A stretch of 34,618 nt of DNA from an uncultured Neomegalonema sp. (GTDB lineage Bacteria; Pseudomonadota; Alphaproteobacteria; Rhodobacterales; Rhodobacteraceae), in NCBI GenBank assembly GCA_938034615.1, contig CALHLW010000040.1, forward strand, positions 1 to 34,618. Direction: 5' to 3'. The position numbers and the translations under genes are program-made. Below, one piece after another: positions 1-8,582 of this stretch; position 1 is the first letter of the stretch; each line of letters opens with the position of its first letter. A model generated the notes under the pieces. The model searched no databases and was not told the DNA's origin. It saw only the letters and a program-made list of their open reading frames with translations.

Positions 1-1026
1 GCCCGAAGGCCAAGTATCGCTCAGCCGATACCCCTCGGGCCAAGGGTCGTCGGGATCGAGCATGTGTTGATGGGTGCCGGTTATCCAGGCGCGCCCCGTG
101 ATTTCGGGGATGATCGCCGATTTGCCGCCAACATCCGTCACCCCGACGATCTTCCCGTGGAACTCCGACCCGATGATTGAGCGCGCGGTGAACGTCTCGC
201 CGACCGACATGTCTCCTGCGGCGTGCAAGAGCGCCATGCGCGCCGATGCGGCGGTCCCCGTCGGCGAGCGGTCGATCTTGCCCGGCTGGATCGCAACGGC
301 TGCTTTTGCCGTAAGGTGGCTGCCTTCGCGCGTGATCGGCCCTGCGAACAGGCAGAACGAAAAATGTGTCCATTCCGGGTTCTCGGGATGGACGAAACGC
401 AATTGCGCGTTCGCCGCATTCGTGATGCGAACGCCGAGCGTTGCGAGGGTTTTTGCCTGTGATGCGTCGAGGGTCAGCCCGAGGGCCTCCGCATCCACCA
501 CGACGAAACTGTCACCGCCATAGGCCGTATCGACCGTGATTTCCCCAAGACCCGGCACGTCGAGCGTCAGCCCTGTCTCCCCCGCAAAGGATGGCAAGTT
601 CTGAACGGTAATCCGCTGTGCCTTACCCCCGCTGCACTCCGCCCGCACCCGCACCAACCCGCCCGGAGCCTCCAGCACCATTTCGGTGACGGGCTCCGTC
701 ATCGGAATGATCCCGCTGTCAAGCAACACGGTGGAAACGCAGATGGAGTTGGAGCCTGACATGGGCGGCGTGTCTTCGGGTTCCATGATGATCCAGCCCA
801 TCTGCGCATCGGGATGCTTGGGCGGGACCAGCAGGTTGACGTGACGAAAGACCCCGCCGCGCGGCTCGTTGAGCATGAAGTTGCGCAGGGTTTCGTCCTT
901 CGCGATCCAGCTTCGCTGTTCCCATAACGTATCGCCCGGCGGCGGCGCGACTCCGCCGACGATCACATCTCCGACCTCGCCTTCGGCATGGCAGGAAACC
1001 ACATGAACGACCTTGGTGCTGCGCAT
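1..1026 (-). CDS. Proline racemase-superfamily enzyme (probable hydroxyproline epimerase/dehydratase type), 3' end cut by window edge
   Basis: The frame runs from ATG at 1026 off the window edge, giving 342 residues; the family is usually about 335-350 long, so only a few C-terminal residues are missing. Family landmarks are [11 protein letters not shown] (residues 87-97) and DRSPTGTA (252-259). These are the two active-site loops where proline racemase carries its two catalytic cysteines. Here they hold Ser90 and Thr256. From knowledge of the family, loss of the second Cys to Thr goes with trans-3-hydroxyproline dehydratase activity, while Ser in the first position also occurs in hydroxyproline epimerases. 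A classical two-cysteine racemase is therefore unlikely. The start lies 5 bases after the stop of the demethylase-like gene, so the two form an operon, and imino-acid catabolism in the cytoplasm is inferred. The exact reaction is not settled by sequence. Confidence 0.85.
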   Translation of the reverse strand, partial: MRSTKVVHVVSCHAEGEVGDVIVGGVAPPPGDTLWEQRSWIAKDETLRNFMLNEPRGGVFRHVNLLVPPKHPDAQMGWIIMEPEDTPPMSGSNSICVSTVLLDSGIIPMTEPVTEMVLEAPGGLVRVRAECSGGKAQRITVQNLPSFAGETGLTLDVPGLGEITVDTAYGGDSFVVVDAEALGLTLDASQAKTLATLGVRITNAANAQLRFVHPENPEWTHFSFCLFAGPITREGSHLTAKAAVAIQPGKIDRSPTGTAASARMALLHAAGDMSVGETFTARSIIGSEFHGKIVGVTDVGGKSAIIPEITGRAWITGTHQHMLDPDDPWPEGYRLSDTWPSG

Positions 1027-1031
1027 GGCGA

Positions 1032-3077
1032 TCAGATGTCCTTGACCAGACGCAGCGCATCGTAGATCGCCGCATGGGTATTACGAGCGGAGACAGCGTC
1101 GCCAATGCGGAAAAGCTGGAATGAGCCATCGGCATTGCGCGTCGTGGCCTGCGGGCGCCCCTCGACCAAGGCCGCATGATCGACCGCGCCGCCATTCGAG
1201 GACAGCGGCTTCAGCTCGAAATACAGTTCATCCAGCGGCAACGTCCCGTAATTCACGACCACCTGATCGTATTGCGCCTCGTGGGTATGATCGCTGTAAT
1301 CGGTCCCGATAACCGCCGTCAGCCGGTTCCCCTCGCGCTTTACATCGAGCAGGCGCCGCGTGACGGTAAAGGTCACATCCTTGTCCTGCAAAGACCGCAT
1401 GTAGGGAACGAGATTCATTCCCATGATGTCCGGCGCGAATGTGCGGTCCGGGGTCATGATTTCGACCGTCGAGCCAGCCGCAGCAGCGACTTCCGCCGCC
1501 TGCATACCCGGATGATCGCCGGACTCGTCATAGATCAGAATGGATTTCGCGGGGGCCACATCGCCTGAGATGAGATCCCAGCTTGTCACCACATTGGCTT
1601 GCTCGGTCTTGGTCTCGAAGAGTTCGGTATTGGGGATCCCCCCCGTCGCGACGATCACCACATCGGGGTCGAGGGCGGTCACGTCCGCCGCCTCGGCCCA
1701 TTCATTGAAACGAAATTCCACATCGCGCGCCGCACACTGCGCCATGCGCCAGTCGATGATCGAGATCATCTCGCGCCGTCGCGGCGAGCGTGCCGTCAGT
1801 CGAATCTGCCCGCCGGGATCGGATGCCGCCTCGAAGACGGTCACAGCATGGCCCCGCTCCGCGGCCACGCGCGCCGCCTCCAACCCCGCCGGACCGGCCC
1901 CGACCACCACGACTTTTCGCTGCACCTCGGCGGCGGGTATGTCGTGGGGCATCGTCAACTCGCGCCCGGTCGCCGCGTTGTGGGTGCAGAGCGCATCGCC
2001 CGCCTGATAGATCCGGTCGAGGCAGTAGGTCGCGCCGACACAGGGACGGATATCCTCCTCGCGCCCCTCGATGATTTTACGCACGATATGCGGATCGGCC
2101 ATGTGGGCGCGCGTCATCCCCACCATATCCAGCAAGCCAGCCGCAACCGCATGGCGCGCCGTTGCCACATCGGGAATTTTAGCCGCATGGAACGTGGGCA
2201 TTCCGGTCGCCTTACGCACCTCCCCTGCAAAATCGAGATGCGGTGCGTTCTTCATCCCCTGAACGGGGATCACATCCGTCATCGCCGGATCGGTATGAAC
2301 GCGGCCCCGGATAACATTCAGGAAATCGACCTTGCCCGTCGCCGCTAATCGCTTGGATATCGCGATGCCTTCTTCCGGCGTGATCCCGCCCTTCTGCGCC
2401 TCATCCGCCGTGTAGCGCAGGCCGACGATGAAGTCGCTCCCGACCCGCTTGCGGATGGCATCCAACACGTCCATCGGAAACCGCAGTCGGTTCTCCATCG
2501 TGTCCGCGCCGTAGGGCCCGGTCAGATCGTTGGTGAGGGGTGACCAGAATTGATCGAGCAGGTGGCCATAGACCTGCAATTCGATACCGTCCATGCCGCC
2601 CGCTTGCATACGTTCTGCGGTATCGGCGAAATCGGAAATGATGCGCTCGATGTCCCAGTCTTCGACAAGCTTTGGGAAGGCCCGGTGTGCCGGTTCCCGG
2701 TGCTTCGACGACGATACCGATGGCAACCAGTCCCCTTTGTTCCACGTCGTCCGTCTGCCAAGATGCGTCAATTGGATCATGGCCGCGCAGCCATGTTCGT
2801 GGATGCTGTCCGTCAGATGCTGAATCCACGGAACGACTTCGTCCTTGTATGCGAGGATGTTGTTGAAAACGGGCGGGCTGTCTTTGCTAACCGCCGCAGA
2901 CCCCGCCGTCATCGCCAGCGCCACCCCCGCCTTGGCTCGCTCCGCATGATAGGCGGCGTAGCGCTCCTTCGGCATTCCGTCCTCGGGATAGGCCGGTTCG
3001 TGACTCGTGGTCATGATCCGGTTCCTGAGCGTCAGATGCTTGAGCTGGAAGGGCTGAAGAAGCGGGTCTTTTGACAT
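1032..3077 (-). CDS. NADH:flavin oxidoreductase, StcD/DgcA-type N-methyl amino acid demethylase-like
   Basis: 681 residues. The N-terminal half is an old-yellow-enzyme/TMADH-type FMN barrel (about 1-370). The C-terminal half is an FAD/NAD(P)-binding module with [12 protein letters not shown] near residues 391-402. The two halves are joined by a cysteine cluster at C346, C352 and C364. The position corresponding to the second cysteine of the usual 4Fe-4S motif is Ala349. The architecture matches the trimethylamine dehydrogenase/2,4-dienoyl-CoA reductase family. The length and the [11 protein letters not shown] region resemble rhizobial StcD (N-methylproline demethylase) and pseudomonad DgcA (dimethylglycine demethylase). 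The ATG at 3077 was chosen because GGAGT lies 8 bases upstream, although the frame stays open further 5'. It is the first gene of an operon with the racemase-like gene, which supports a role in proline-betaine or related N-methyl substrate breakdown. The substrate is inferred. Confidence 0.85.
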   Translation of the reverse strand: MSKDPLLQPFQLKHLTLRNRIMTTSHEPAYPEDGMPKERYAAYHAERAKAGVALAMTAGSAAVSKDSPPVFNNILAYKDEVVPWIQHLTDSIHEHGCAAMIQLTHLGRRTTWNKGDWLPSVSSSKHREPAHRAFPKLVEDWDIERIISDFADTAERMQAGGMDGIELQVYGHLLDQFWSPLTNDLTGPYGADTMENRLRFPMDVLDAIRKRVGSDFIVGLRYTADEAQKGGITPEEGIAISKRLAATGKVDFLNVIRGRVHTDPAMTDVIPVQGMKNAPHLDFAGEVRKATGMPTFHAAKIPDVATARHAVAAGLLDMVGMTRAHMADPHIVRKIIEGREEDIRPCVGATYCLDRIYQAGDALCTHNAATGRELTMPHDIPAAEVQRKVVVVGAGPAGLEAARVAAERGHAVTVFEAASDPGGQIRLTARSPRRREMISIIDWRMAQCAARDVEFRFNEWAEAADVTALDPDVVIVATGGIPNTELFETKTEQANVVTSWDLISGDVAPAKSILIYDESGDHPGMQAAEVAAAAGSTVEIMTPDRTFAPDIMGMNLVPYMRSLQDKDVTFTVTRRLLDVKREGNRLTAVIGTDYSDHTHEAQYDQVVVNYGTLPLDELYFELKPLSSNGGAVDHAALVEGRPQATTRNADGSFQLFRIGDAVSARNTHAAIYDALRLVKDI

Positions 3078-3213
3078 GGCGAGTGACTCCGGTCTCAAAC
3101 GATGCGCGCCTTGGCGGAGCGTGCAACAAAGCACAGATTCCATCCGAGACATATATGTCTGAATATGAAAGCCAGTCGCGGAACGACATCGCGGTTCAGA
3201 TCGGAGGAATCCC

Positions 3214-3552
3214 ATGCGCGTCTATCATCTGAAGACCTGTGACACCTGCCGCAAGGCGATCAAGGCTCTGCGCGAAGCGGGGCATGTGCCGGAGCTGATC
3301 GATGTGCGGGCGGACGGCGTGGATGCGCCGACGCTCGCGCGGCTGATGGCGGCGGTAGGGCGGGACCGGTTGCTCAACACCCGCTCGACCACATGGCGAG
3401 GGCTGGCAGAAACCGAGCGTGCCGATCTCGACGATGCCAAGGCGTTCGCGTTGATCGCGGCGTATCCGACATTGATGAAGCGACCGTTGGTCGAACGCGA
3501 CGGGCAGGTCTATGTCGGCTGGACGAAGGACGTGCAGGCGGCGCTTCTGTAG
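3214..3552 (+). CDS. ArsC/Spx/YffB-family glutaredoxin-like protein
   Basis: 112 residues, the usual size for the ArsC/Spx fold. It begins MRVYHLKTCDTC, placing a CxxC pair at C9 and C12 at the end of the first strand. It has the LLNTRSTTWRGL segment near 51-62 and the KRPLV strand near 90-94, both characteristic of the Spx/YffB branch. The pattern NTRSTTWR is closer to YffB-like proteins than to true arsenate reductases, so a role in arsenate resistance should not be assumed, and no other ars gene is nearby. GGAGG sits about 6 bases upstream of the ATG. The gene is divergent from the demethylase operon with about 135 bases between, and is followed by an inverted repeat shared with the convergent EF-hand gene. 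The biological role is unknown. Confidence 0.85.
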   Translation: MRVYHLKTCDTCRKAIKALREAGHVPELIDVRADGVDAPTLARLMAAVGRDRLLNTRSTTWRGLAETERADLDDAKAFALIAAYPTLMKRPLVERDGQVYVGWTKDVQAALL

Positions 3553-3572
3553 CGCGGATATTACACTGAAAA

Positions 3573-3600
3573 GCAGGCGGGATGTCGCCACCCCGCCTGC
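3573..3600 (-). terminator. Hairpin terminator of the EF-hand gene
   Basis: A perfect 9-bp stem (GCAGGCGGG at 3573-3581 pairing with CCCGCCTGC at 3592-3600) with a 10-base loop lies between two convergent genes. Read on the minus strand the stem is followed directly by TTTT, so it fits a Rho-independent terminator for the EF-hand gene. On the plus strand there is no T run, though the stem could still slow transcription of the ArsC-like gene. Confidence 0.65.
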
Positions 3601-3610
3601 CTGTCTCGTC

Positions 3611-4150
3611 TTACCGCTTGCCGCGACGACGATCTTCCATGGTCAGCACGCCGTCGCCATTGCGATCCATGCGCTGAACCATGCGGTCGAGAGTACGGTC
3701 CATCTCGACGGCACTGATGATGCCATCGCCATCCCGGTCGAGCCGCTGGAAGGCGCGGACCATCTGGGGGCGCGTCAACTGACGATAGGCGATGTCGAAC
3801 TCGTCGATGGACAGCGCACCATCGCCTCCGGCATCGGCCTGCGCGACCAGCGACGTGCGGAACGCGCCGATTTCATCGCGGGTCAGCGTCCGGTCGCCAT
3901 CCGCATCGGCCTGCTGAAAGACCTCCCGCATCATGCCACCATGGCGACCGCCGCGACGACCGTGACCGCGCATGTGATGGCCGTGGCGGCCATGGGCCTT
4001 GGCGTGCCGTTCGCCGCCACGGGTCTCGTCCTGCGACTGCGTCACGGCGGTTTCGGTGCCGCTGTCCTGTGCAACGGCGAGGAAGGTGCCAGAGCCGAGC
4101 GCAAGAACAGCAACGGTGGCGAGGATGGGCAGGGTTTTCATCGTGTTCAT
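3611..4150 (-). CDS. Exported EF-hand protein with His/Gly/Arg-rich linker
   Basis: 179 residues. Residues 1-27 form a signal peptide (MNTMKTLPIL, then a hydrophobic stretch ending AVAQ). A histidine-, glycine- and arginine-rich segment at about 46-72 follows. Then come four EF-hand-type loops starting at D82, D106, D138 and D162. Loops 1, 3 and 4 have the canonical DxDGD or DxNGD start; loop 2 reads DAGGDG and looks weaker. The protein is predicted to be periplasmic or secreted and to bind calcium; the His-rich part could bind transition metals. It is divergent from a two-component system with about 210 bases between, so it may be a target or accessory of that system. AAAGGT lies upstream of the chosen ATG; the ATG three codons later is an alternative. 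No catalytic domain is visible. Confidence 0.88.
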   Translation of the reverse strand: MNTMKTLPILATVAVLALGSGTFLAVAQDSGTETAVTQSQDETRGGERHAKAHGRHGHHMRGHGRRGGRHGGMMREVFQQADADGDRTLTRDEIGAFRTSLVAQADAGGDGALSIDEFDIAYRQLTRPQMVRAFQRLDRDGDGIISAVEMDRTLDRMVQRMDRNGDGVLTMEDRRRGKR

Positions 4151-4225
4151 AGTCTGACCTTTCGGGTTCGTGTCATGGGGTCGCTGCCCCGGTGAGAACG
4201 ATGTAGCAAGCGATGACCCGCAAGG

Positions 4226-4295
4226 TTTGTCAGCGACCTGCCCGCTTTGTCGCGAGCGGTCGCAGAAACGCGGCCTGATACAGTTTGCGACAAAC
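4226..4295. promoter_or_regulatory. Repeated TTTGTC half-sites between EF-hand gene and response regulator
   Basis: TTTGTC occurs at 4226-4231 and again at 4246-4251, exactly 20 bases apart on the same face of the helix. A third copy lies in inverted orientation at 4289-4294. TTTGTCGC (4246-4253) and GCGACAAA (4287-4294) are perfect 8-base inverted copies, and GTTTG/CAAAC (4283-4295) makes a small dyad. The location between divergent genes fits binding by the adjacent OmpR-family regulator. This is inference from pattern alone. Confidence 0.4.
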
Positions 4296-4359
4296 GACCG
4301 GCCAAAAAGCGTCGAACCGCGCTGGAAAGGAGGCGTCCCGCTGGCGTATTCCTCTTGCC

Positions 4360-5079
4360 ATGACAGATTTCACCGAACCGCATATCCTGATCGTCGATGA
4401 TGCCCGCGACATCCGCGAGCCGCTGGGCCAGTATCTTCGCAAGCAGGGGTTCCGAACCCGACTGGCCGCCAATGCCGGGGAAGCGCGGGCGGCTCTGGAG
4501 GAGGCGACATTCAGCCTCGTCGTGCTGGATGTGATGATGCCGGGGGAGGACGGCTTGAGTCTCTGCCGCTGGCTCGTCGCGCAGGGCGGGCCGCCCGTTA
4601 TTCTGCTCACCGCCATGGCAGACGAGACCGACCGGATCGTGGGGCTGGAGCTGGGGGCCGACGATTATCTGGTCAAACCCTTCAACCCGCGCGAGTTGCT
4701 GGCCCGCATCCGCGCTGTCCTGCGCCGAGCACCCCCCGCGCCCGCGACGGTGACCTTGGAGCGCAAACGCTTCAGCGACTGGACCCATGATCCCGCCGCG
4801 CGGACGCTGCATCATTCGGACGGGCAGGTGGTAGAGCTGACCTCGGGCGAGAACAGGCTGCTCACGGTCCTGCTCGACCGTCCGCGCGAGGTGTTGAGCC
4901 GTGCGACGCTGCTCGACCTGACGGCAGGGCGCGAGGCCAAAGCCTATGACCGCGCCATCGACAACCAGATCAGCCGCCTGCGTCGCAAGATCGAGGTGGA
5001 CCCGCAACATCCGGCGCTGCTGGTCACGGATTGGGGCGGCGGGTATGCGCTGGCCGCCGATGTGGAGGACGTATCGTGA
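4360..5079 (+). CDS. OmpR-family two-component response regulator
   Basis: 239 residues. The receiver domain (about 8-122) has the acidic pair D13/D14, phosphoacceptor D57 in VVLDVMMPGEDG, T84 and K106 in DYLVKPF. A winged-helix DNA-binding domain (about 135-232) ends in the typical AIDNQISRLRRKIE and VTDWGGGYALAA segments. It is therefore a transcription regulator phosphorylated by the sensor kinase encoded directly after it. Its stop overlaps the GTG start of that kinase. The ATG at 4360 starts the receiver fold at the right place. The only strong purine-rich Shine-Dalgarno-like stretch (AAAGGAGG) is about 26 bases upstream, so the start is slightly uncertain. The divergent EF-hand gene and the TTTGTC repeats in front suggest autoregulation and control of that gene. 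Confidence 0.95.
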   Translation: MTDFTEPHILIVDDARDIREPLGQYLRKQGFRTRLAANAGEARAALEEATFSLVVLDVMMPGEDGLSLCRWLVAQGGPPVILLTAMADETDRIVGLELGADDYLVKPFNPRELLARIRAVLRRAPPAPATVTLERKRFSDWTHDPAARTLHHSDGQVVELTSGENRLLTVLLDRPREVLSRATLLDLTAGREAKAYDRAIDNQISRLRRKIEVDPQHPALLVTDWGGGYALAADVEDVS

Positions 5080-6458
5080 AGCGGTTCCTCGCGCGCCTCG
5101 TACCCGACGGTCTTGCCGCACGCTTCGCACTATTGCTGATATGCGCATTGCTGGCGGCGAATCTCGTGGCGCTGGCGCTCGTGTCCTCCGAGCGTGATCG
5201 GCTGGGACGCGCAGCCCGCGAAACCCGCGAGATCGAGCGGATCGTCGGCCTCGTTCCGGCGCTGGAGGCAGTTGATCCTTCGGTGCGCCGCTCCATCGCG
5301 GGCAATGCCTCTACACGGATCGCAGGAGTCGCCATCGACGCGGCACCGGCGGTGGACGCGACACCGGCGGACAGGCGGTCGCGCGCATTGGCGGCGCGAA
5401 TAAGCGAGTCGCTCGGCACCCGCGTCGTCCATGCCGCGATCGTGGAGGTGACGCCCTTGTGGCAAAGGCACCGTCGCGAGCATTCCGAGCGCAGACGGCA
5501 GGAGGCGATCACTGTCTCCATTGCGCTGGAAACGCCCGAAGCGGGTGACTGGTTGAACGTGGTGACGCGCGGCTCCCGGCGCGGGCCTAGGGGGAATGAA
5601 GGCAGAGCCTTCCTGATCGTTCTCGCCCTGTCATTGGCCACCGTACTGGCCGTCGGGTTGTGGTTCGTACGCCGCCTGACCCGGCCCCTCGGCGCGTTGG
5701 CCGAAGCTGCCCGTGCCGCCGGTAAGGGGGACCGGTCGGCGCGCGTTCCCGAACAGGGTGCGCGGGAAATGCGCGATGCCGCCGGGGCCTTCAACGCCAT
5801 GCAGGGCCAGATCGCAGGCTTCGAGGCCGAACGGATGCGCACCCTCGCCGCCGTCGGCCATGACCTGCGCACCCCCATAACCAGCCTGCGAATCCGGGCC
5901 GAGATGCTGGAGGACGACCTGCGCGATCCGATGGTCAGGACGCTCGATGAGATGACGGTCATGGCCGATGAACTCGTCGCCTTCGCGCGCGGGGATGGCG
6001 AGGCGGAGGAAACGCGCGATATTGATCTGTCCGCTTTGCTCGCCCGACTCAGCCAGGAGCGGGGCGCTTCTTTCGTCAGCACGCAGGGCGTCACTGTTTC
6101 AGGTCGTTCGGTTGCCCTCAGCCGCGCCTTCGGCAACCTGATCGATAACGCCATCCGCTATGGCGGCACGGCGCGGGTCACGCTGTCGGAGGAAAACGGC
6201 ACCGCGCTCGTCACCATCGACGACGATGGACCCGGCATCGCGCCCGAGCGTTTGACCGAGATGTTCGAGCCATTCGTTCGCGGCGAGGCAAGCCGGAACA
6301 CCGAGACGGGTGGGGCAGGTCTCGGCCTGTCCATCGCCCGCCAAATCCTGCGCGCCCATGGCGGCGATGTCATTCTGGCCAATCGTCCCGAAGGCGGCCT
6401 GCGGGCGACGGTGACGCTGCTCCGGCAAGGAATGGCCGGGCGCATGATAACGCCCTGA
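5076..6458 (+). CDS. Membrane sensor histidine kinase (EnvZ-like)
   Basis: 460 residues when started at GTG 5076, which overlaps the regulator stop in a GTGA arrangement and has GGAGGA about 6 bases upstream. TM1 is at about 15-37 and TM2 at about 178-198, leaving a periplasmic sensor region of roughly 140 residues that contains a basic, His-containing patch near 130-141. HAMP is at about 199-250. The dimerisation helix carries the phospho-acceptor H262 in VGHDLRTPITSLR. The ATPase domain has the N box around N354 (GNLIDNAIRYG), G1 DDDGPGIA (382-389) and G2 GGAGLGLSIA (412-421). It is complete and should be active. The signal is not known; the neighbouring EF-hand gene makes a divalent-cation signal a reasonable guess, but only a guess. 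Confidence 0.94.
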   Translation: MKRFLARLVPDGLAARFALLLICALLAANLVALALVSSERDRLGRAARETREIERIVGLVPALEAVDPSVRRSIAGNASTRIAGVAIDAAPAVDATPADRRSRALAARISESLGTRVVHAAIVEVTPLWQRHRREHSERRRQEAITVSIALETPEAGDWLNVVTRGSRRGPRGNEGRAFLIVLALSLATVLAVGLWFVRRLTRPLGALAEAARAAGKGDRSARVPEQGAREMRDAAGAFNAMQGQIAGFEAERMRTLAAVGHDLRTPITSLRIRAEMLEDDLRDPMVRTLDEMTVMADELVAFARGDGEAEETRDIDLSALLARLSQERGASFVSTQGVTVSGRSVALSRAFGNLIDNAIRYGGTARVTLSEENGTALVTIDDDGPGIAPERLTEMFEPFVRGEASRNTETGGAGLGLSIARQILRAHGGDVILANRPEGGLRATVTLLRQGMAGRMITP

Positions 6459-6500
6459 GGAAGGATCGCTGACCGAGCCATGCGGCGAGACGATATACGG

Positions 6501-6755
6501 TCAGTGATCGCCCGTATGGCGACTGCTTATCTCGGCATGGAGTCGACACAGGATGCGGCTGGCGGTCGTCTCGAACAGGGGCGGGATGATGGCATGGACG
6601 AAGGCCGCTCCCCCGGCGGCGAGAAGCATTCCCGAGAAGCGCAGGGCAAAGGCCATATGGCCGAAATAGGTCTCTCCGACCGATGCCGGGTGATCCCGGA
6701 AGCCGAGCATGAATGCCGGAAGCGCGCGGGGTCGGGAGGTGGTCGTGTCGGTCAT
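6501..6755 (-). CDS. DUF6356 family small membrane protein
   Basis: 84 residues. The core GFRDHPASVGETYFGHMAFA (residues 18-37), followed by a hydrophobic stretch (RFSGMLLAAGGAAFVHAIIP) and LFETTASRIL, is the signature of the DUF6356 family found in alphaproteobacteria. The hydrophobic stretch should span or dip into the membrane once. The ATG at 6755 is chosen because AGGAGA lies 6 bases upstream; a TTG six codons further up is less likely. It faces the sensor kinase tail-to-tail with about 40 bases between, and is divergent from the Lrp-type regulator. The function of the family is not known to me. Confidence 0.8.
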   Translation of the reverse strand: MTDTTTSRPRALPAFMLGFRDHPASVGETYFGHMAFALRFSGMLLAAGGAAFVHAIIPPLFETTASRILCRLHAEISSRHTGDH

Positions 6756-6897
6756 CGGGTCTCTCCTGTTCAATAAAGCTAAGTCCGATCAAGCTTGAGC
6801 ATCGAATTGCCCTAAGAGTGGGCATTCCGATGCGCTTCGTGACTCAGCCTGATCGGATTTAACTGTGGATCAGCATAGGCGGGACGATGGTGGCATC

Positions 6898-6943
6898 TAT
6901 CCCAAATATCCTGTTATGAATTTTATTCTTGGGATATCATCCC
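6898..6943. promoter_or_regulatory. Nested dyads in the leader of the Lrp/AsnC gene, likely autoregulatory operator
   Basis: TATCCCAA (6898-6905) and TTGGGATA (6929-6936) are perfect 8-base inverted copies separated by 23 bases. The right arm is part of a second dyad, GGGAT (6931-6935) with ATCCC (6939-6943), which ends 3 bases before the ATG. The sequence between the arms is AT-rich. Lrp/AsnC proteins bind such AT-rich dyads in their own leaders, so binding by the adjacent product is inferred. The inner dyad would also hide the ribosome-binding region, where no Shine-Dalgarno is visible. Confidence 0.5.
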
Positions 6944-6946
6944 ACC

Positions 6947-7408
6947 ATGAATGAAAAATTGGACGAAACAGACCGTCGAATCCTGCGTTTGGTGCAGCAC
7001 GATGCGTCACTGAGCGTGGACCGGATAGCCGAGGAGGCGAATCTGTCCCGCAATGCCTGCTGGCGGCGGGTCAAGCGGATGGAAGAGAGCGGTGTGATCC
7101 GGGCGCGCGTTGCCTTGGTCGATCCGGCGGCACTGGGGCTGGACTTGACCGTGATGGTCATGATCCGCACGAACGCGCATGAACCCGATTGGTTGATCCG
7201 ATTCGACCGGGCAGTGCGGCAGATGCCGGAGATTGTCGGCGCGTACCGGATGACCGGCGATCTGGATTACGTGCTGCGGGTGCGGGTGGCCAGCGTGGCG
7301 GGCTATGACCGATTCTATCGCACGCTGATCGAACGGGTGCCGATGTCGGATATCTCCGCCAGTTTCGTGATGGAGGAGATCAAGGAAACGACCGAACTGC
7401 CGGTTTGA
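6947..7408 (+). CDS. Lrp/AsnC-family transcriptional regulator
   Basis: 153 residues, the normal family size. The N-terminal helix-turn-helix (about 5-55) includes LDETDRRILRLVQHD and LSRNACWRRVKRMEESGVI. It is followed by the ligand-binding RAM/AsnC ferredoxin-like domain (about 65-150) with GAYRMTGDLDYVLRV and a VMEEIKETTELP tail. It should act as an octameric or dimeric DNA-binding regulator sensing a small molecule, usually an amino acid. The ATG at 6947 starts MNEKLDE, right for the family; an upstream TTG in frame lies inside the operator dyads and is rejected. The neighbours are DUF6356 (divergent) and perM-like (downstream, 112 bases away). Neither indicates the ligand. Confidence 0.93.
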   Translation: MNEKLDETDRRILRLVQHDASLSVDRIAEEANLSRNACWRRVKRMEESGVIRARVALVDPAALGLDLTVMVMIRTNAHEPDWLIRFDRAVRQMPEIVGAYRMTGDLDYVLRVRVASVAGYDRFYRTLIERVPMSDISASFVMEEIKETTELPV

Positions 7409-7520
7409 TATCCTTGGGCAACACGAAGGGGGCAGCCCGACCACGCGCATCCTTTTCATCGGTGCGCGCGGGGTGATTCCACGCTAGACAGGTCATCGGA
7501 ACGGTCAAGCGGAGCGATAG

Positions 7521-8582
7521 ATGACGCAGCGGCAGAAAGTGACGATCTGGGGCGGGGTGCTGGCGGCATTCCTGCTGTTCCTGTTCGTATTTTCGGAAAT
7601 CCTGCCGCCCTTCATCTTCGGGGCGGCCATCGCCTATTTCTGCGACCCCATCGCCGACCGGCTTGAAAAGCGTGGCTTGTCGCGGCTGATTTCGACCGTC
7701 GTGGTGCTCATCCTCGCGGTTTTGATCTTTGCATTACTGGCGGTGGCCGTGCTGCCCCTGCTGATCGAGCAGTTCACGGCGCTGGCAAAGAATCTGCCCG
7801 ATTACGTCGATACGCTGCGCAGCCGGGTCGAGGGGCTGCTCGGCAAGATCGATTCGACCACGACGCCCGAGAATACGGATGCGAAACCCGCTGCGACACA
7901 ATTGCGCGAGGCGGCGCAGGGCCTCAGCGGCAAGCTTTTGCAAAGTATCTGGAGCGGTGGCCTCGCTTTCGTTGGTGCGCTCGCCGCCCTTGTGGTCACG
8001 CCCGTCGTTGCCTTCTACCTGCTGCTCGACTGGGATCGGATGATCGAGCGGTTGGACGATATGATCCCCCGCCGTCATTTGTCCGAGGTGCGCGGGATCG
8101 CCCGCGATATCGACGAGGTATTGGCCGGATTCATGCGCGGACAGTTCCTCGTCTGTATCATTCAGGGCACCTTTTACGCCGTGGGCCTGTCACTGATCGG
8201 CTTGGATTTCGCCCTCGTCGTCGGCATGATTTCGGGGATGGCGAGTTTCATCCCCTATGTCGGGGCGATCCTTGGGCTGGTGCTGTCGATGGGGCTGGCC
8301 CTCACCCAGTTCTGGGGCGAATGGGCGATGGTTCTCGCGGTGCTGGGCGTCTTCGTCGCCGGACAGGTGATCGAAGGCAATTTCCTGACGCCCTATCTGG
8401 TCGGGGGCAGTGTGGGCCTGCATCCCGTCTGGCTGATCTTCGCACTGGCGGCGTTCGGCTCGCTGTTCGGTTTCGCGGGGTTGCTGGTCGCGGTTCCTGC
8501 GGCGGCGGTAGTCGGGGTGCTGATCCGCCACAGCATCACGCGCTATCAGGAAAGCCGCCTCTATCTGGAAGATGAATCATGA
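7521..8582 (+). CDS. AI-2E/PerM family membrane permease
   Basis: 353 residues with about eight hydrophobic segments: an N-terminal pair near 10-30 and 33-50, a pair around 55-85, one near 150-175, and the C-terminal cluster between about 205 and 340. A soluble stretch near 90-145 separates the first and second groups, as in the AI-2E/UPF0118 (PerM) family. The conserved C-terminal motif is recognisable as GNFLTPYLVGGSVGLHP near residues 290-306. Family members have been linked to autoinducer-2 export or Na+/H+ exchange, so the substrate is unknown. GGAG lies 7 bases before the ATG. The stop overlaps the hdaA start by ATGA, so the two are translationally coupled. Confidence 0.92.
   Translation: MTQRQKVTIWGGVLAAFLLFLFVFSEILPPFIFGAAIAYFCDPIADRLEKRGLSRLISTVVVLILAVLIFALLAVAVLPLLIEQFTALAKNLPDYVDTLRSRVEGLLGKIDSTTTPENTDAKPAATQLREAAQGLSGKLLQSIWSGGLAFVGALAALVVTPVVAFYLLLDWDRMIERLDDMIPRRHLSEVRGIARDIDEVLAGFMRGQFLVCIIQGTFYAVGLSLIGLDFALVVGMISGMASFIPYVGAILGLVLSMGLALTQFWGEWAMVLAVLGVFVAGQVIEGNFLTPYLVGGSVGLHPVWLIFALAAFGSLFGFAGLLVAVPAAAVVGVLIRHSITRYQESRLYLEDES

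Noticed and set aside
3214-3552. Assignment as arsenate reductase arsC
   Set aside because: The NTRSTTWR pattern fits the Spx/YffB branch and no arsenic resistance genes are near, so only the superfamily is named.
4147-5148. Minus-strand open frame opposite the response regulator
   Set aside because: The regulator on the plus strand has every receiver and winged-helix motif; the opposite frame has none and no ribosome site.
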